Positions 62,128 to 64,000 of a stretch of DNA of 64,000 nucleotides are shown piece by piece. The stretch's first letter is position 1. Each line of letters begins with the position of its first letter. The DNA is from Acinetobacter sp. A47. Its GTDB lineage: Bacteria > Pseudomonadota > Gammaproteobacteria > Pseudomonadales > Moraxellaceae. The notes below the pieces were generated by a model, which was not told where the DNA came from, ran no database searches, and saw only the letters and a program-made list of their open reading frames with translations. Both the position numbers and the translations under genes were made by a program. The stretch spans positions 558,001 to 622,000 of the forward strand of contig NZ_JSUS01000032.1 in NCBI RefSeq assembly GCF_000805455.1, in the 5' to 3' direction.

Positions 62128-64000
62128 TCAAGGAACTACTACCACAAACTTATTATTATCAACTTTTATAACTTCTATCTTTATCATTTCAGAAACATTA
62201 ATAAATCTGGCTTCTATAAATTTACTCTTAGAGCCTGTAAAATAGATAGTTGCTCCATCCAACCCATAAACACCAATATTTGGATTTATTAAAATTGTAT
62301 TTGCCATAATATAAATATTAAAACTACAACCCAAAGGTATAGAATTACTTAAAACAATACGACAATTTCCCGCAATTTCATTAGAATTAATTTCTATACA
62401 GTAATTTAGTGATAAATTTTTACTCCCAATATTAAAAACATCATTTATTCCATTTACAGCCTTCATGATACGCTTGTTGAATATTATTCCTTGTATATCC
62501 GGTAAAACACGACCATTTATGATACGACAAGAACTATAATCAATATGTGAAACAGTTGATCCATAATCAGCAACATTCGATGAACCTGTGAATGTAGACA
62601 TTAAAACAAGTTCATTAGAGTCATTTATGGGTTGATTAGATAAATCTGCAAAAATATTACTAATCTTATGCCCGCTAGATTGTCGAAGATAGATAGGCTG
62701 AACCAAACCAACATCATCAATATTAATATTATTCAATATAATTCCATTAATTCCAGCACCAGTAGAAATTGCCCTATAGCAGTTGTTTATTTTTAAATTA
62801 TTAAGATTCACTCCTGAATCTAAAGTAGTCGGGTCATCGTAGCCCACTATACTAATTCCATAACTTTTAACATTAGATGCTGCTCTCAAATATCCTGGTA
62901 TTCTTATATTTTTAAAAGGTCCTGAAGTTGCATTAACCCCCATATTCTTAATAAAAATTCCGTAGCTTATAAAATTATGGATATCAACATCTAATTCACA
63001 ATCATGTGCACCCCATGTTGACATATACACACCACCATTACAGTTGATTGCCTGAACTTTAATACGTGAAAAGCGTGTCCTATTACGCAGAGCATAGTAA
63101 TTACAGTTTATAGCTACTAAGTTAATTAGTGCACCATAACTACACCCATGTGTAGTCATACCATCCTCATGACTATTTATTGATTTAACATTATACTCAG
63201 GATAAAGGCAGGGCAAATCAATATAAGTCTGATCTAAACACTGACTACCATTTATTTCTTCCAAATAAATCTTAGAATACCAAGAAGAGGTATCTTTAAT
63301 ACTATTAAAACTTGAATGACTATTACCATTTAATGACCAATCATTTGGTCGGCTAACTTTGGCATTTATTATTGAGTATAATGATTTTTGTATATTTATC
63401 TCTGTGCCAGAACCATAACCACGTATGACCTCAATTTCAATCTCAGGGCTAATACAATATTCAAGCTTAAATAAACTCCCCTTTTCCTTTAAAAATATAC
63501 CACCAAGCCATTTAACCCCTTTCAACAAATTGATTTTTTGTACTGTACTTGAAGGTCTAGCCGTTGGTGAAGTCTCTTTAGTATTATCAGGAAGGTAATC
63601 TGGAAAAATTATCGAATTGTAGATAGTAAAAGTTTGATCAGATGGTACCGTATGAATCTGGAGTGGTTCACCAAAAAATGGAGATTTCGCTCCAGCGGTT
63701 GTCTCACCTAATCGCCATGTATCACCAGCATCCTGATGAGCACACTCGCGCTGTGATTTTAATAAAACATAATCTCCAACTTTGAAGTTATGCTTTGTAG
63801 AGACTAAAACAGATGTATCACCAGAAGTTAAACTTCTAGCTAATGGAATCTCAATCTCAATTGATCCACTAGCTATAAATGAATAACCTGATGTCAGGGT
63901 GCGGCAATCTATTTTAAGATTCTTATCACATATAACCGTTACATTATTACGTAATATAATTGTATTATTAAGCGTTAAAGTACCTGTATGGTATGGGATA
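62128..64000 (-). CDS. Phage tailspike/tail fibre-like protein, 5' end outside window
   Basis: The reading frame is open from the TGA/TAA end at 62128 to the right window edge without a stop, so at least 624 residues are coded and the start is not seen. An internal TTG at 63528 is not the true start. Repeated short strand patterns with Asn/Ile (NLKINNCYRAI, NGIILNNINIDD, ILRNNVTVIC, KNLKIDC) suggest a right-handed beta-helix as in phage tailspikes that cut capsule or LPS. GC is the lowest in the window. Host-receptor specificity cannot be inferred. Confidence 0.7.
   Translation of the reverse strand, partial: IPYHTGTLTLNNTIILRNNVTVICDKNLKIDCRTLTSGYSFIASGSIEIEIPLARSLTSGDTSVLVSTKHNFKVGDYVLLKSQRECAHQDAGDTWRLGETTAGAKSPFFGEPLQIHTVPSDQTFTIYNSIIFPDYLPDNTKETSPTARPSSTVQKINLLKGVKWLGGIFLKEKGSLFKLEYCISPEIEIEVIRGYGSGTEINIQKSLYSIINAKVSRPNDWSLNGNSHSSFNSIKDTSSWYSKIYLEEINGSQCLDQTYIDLPCLYPEYNVKSINSHEDGMTTHGCSYGALINLVAINCNYYALRNRTRFSRIKVQAINCNGGVYMSTWGAHDCELDVDIHNFISYGIFIKNMGVNATSGPFKNIRIPGYLRAASNVKSYGISIVGYDDPTTLDSGVNLNNLKINNCYRAISTGAGINGIILNNINIDDVGLVQPIYLRQSSGHKISNIFADLSNQPINDSNELVLMSTFTGSSNVADYGSTVSHIDYSSCRIINGRVLPDIQGIIFNKRIMKAVNGINDVFNIGSKNLSLNYCIEINSNEIAGNCRIVLSNSIPLGCSFNIYIMANTILINPNIGVYGLDGATIYFTGSKSKFIEARFINVSEMIKIEVIKVDNNKFVVVVP

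Larger units (their letters stand above)
61025..64000 (-). mobile_element. Prophage or phage remnant, lysis and tail end (incomplete, continues beyond window)
   Basis: Three minus-strand genes in typical phage order, tail protein, holin-like protein and lysozyme, separated by short intergenic regions with two intrinsic terminators. The tail gene is clearly more AT-rich than the chromosome. No integrase or att site is in view; the boundary is probably between 60954 and 61025. Confidence 0.75.

Noticed and set aside
63528..63528. TTG at 63528 as the start of the tail protein
   Set aside because: The same frame continues open upstream to the window edge with sensible protein sequence, so this is internal.
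1..64000. tRNA, rRNA, insertion sequences and CRISPR arrays
   Set aside because: I looked for cloverleaf-type segments, transposase motifs and spaced repeats and found none that I can support.

Overview
This window is chromosomal DNA of an Acinetobacter-type gammaproteobacterium (about 40% GC by eye). The basis is the gene content: a clade-2 catalase stress cluster, MurB next to a low-molecular-weight phosphatase, DnaX, the RoxA-type cupin hydroxylase, SstT, an AspA/PutP/Lrp/PutA block lacking the PutA DNA-binding domain, and OmpW. The species was not determined. No rRNA, tRNA, CRISPR array, insertion sequence or integrase was recognised.

Layout. 1-8.6 kb is a stress-protection island: the start of a large catalase, a haem-oxygenase-like diiron-type protein, a stand-alone CinA-C protein, a Q/N-rich hydrophilic peptide, a DUF421 membrane protein, a small lipoprotein, a glycine-zipper protein, a hemerythrin-like protein and many small unknown proteins. 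Two gene families occur twice here in mirror-image order (A+ B- ... B'+ A'-), which looks like an old inverted duplication. 9.1-16.7 kb holds a membrane-anchored FMN glutamate-synthase-like protein, three small exported proteins and a tightly packed minus-strand unit (phosphatase, murB, YdcF family, alpha/beta hydrolase). 17-28 kb holds hydrolases, a second haem-oxygenase-like protein, two paralogous TetR regulators, an Fe-alcohol dehydrogenase/thioesterase pair, dnaX with a 21-unit hexanucleotide repeat, and roxA. 28-34 kb is transport: an ArsR regulator with an SqrR/BigR-like cysteine pair before a SulP transporter, then sstT, DUF1275, DUF2058 and a mechanosensitive channel whose start codon lies in a long hairpin. 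34-43 kb is accessory: small secreted or membrane unknowns, a TIM-barrel-like protein, outer-membrane barrels and a Cys-rich copper-binding four-helix protein. 43.7-57.8 kb is conserved metabolism: ABC exporter/MaoC, AraC regulator, gcvH, aspA, putP, an Lrp regulator, putA, grpB-like and trmA.

57.8-61 kb contains the most unusual locus. A YjhX/TopAI-family topoisomerase-inhibitor toxin is followed by one gene encoding an HD phosphohydrolase domain fused to a GNAT acetyltransferase. In E. coli the partner of this toxin (YjhQ) is a separate GNAT protein. The toxin leader has a short upstream ORF with its own Shine-Dalgarno, followed by a hairpin with mutually exclusive pairing options. From 61.0 kb to the end lies the lysis and tail end of a prophage: lysozyme-like protein, holin-like protein and a large AT-rich tailspike-like protein running off the window.

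Genes that probably work together: PutP imports proline, PutA oxidises it to glutamate, and the divergent Lrp-family regulator probably controls putA. AspA interconverts aspartate and fumarate. The ArsR/SulP pair suggests sulfur-responsive anion transport. The stress island probably supports survival under oxidative or drying stress.
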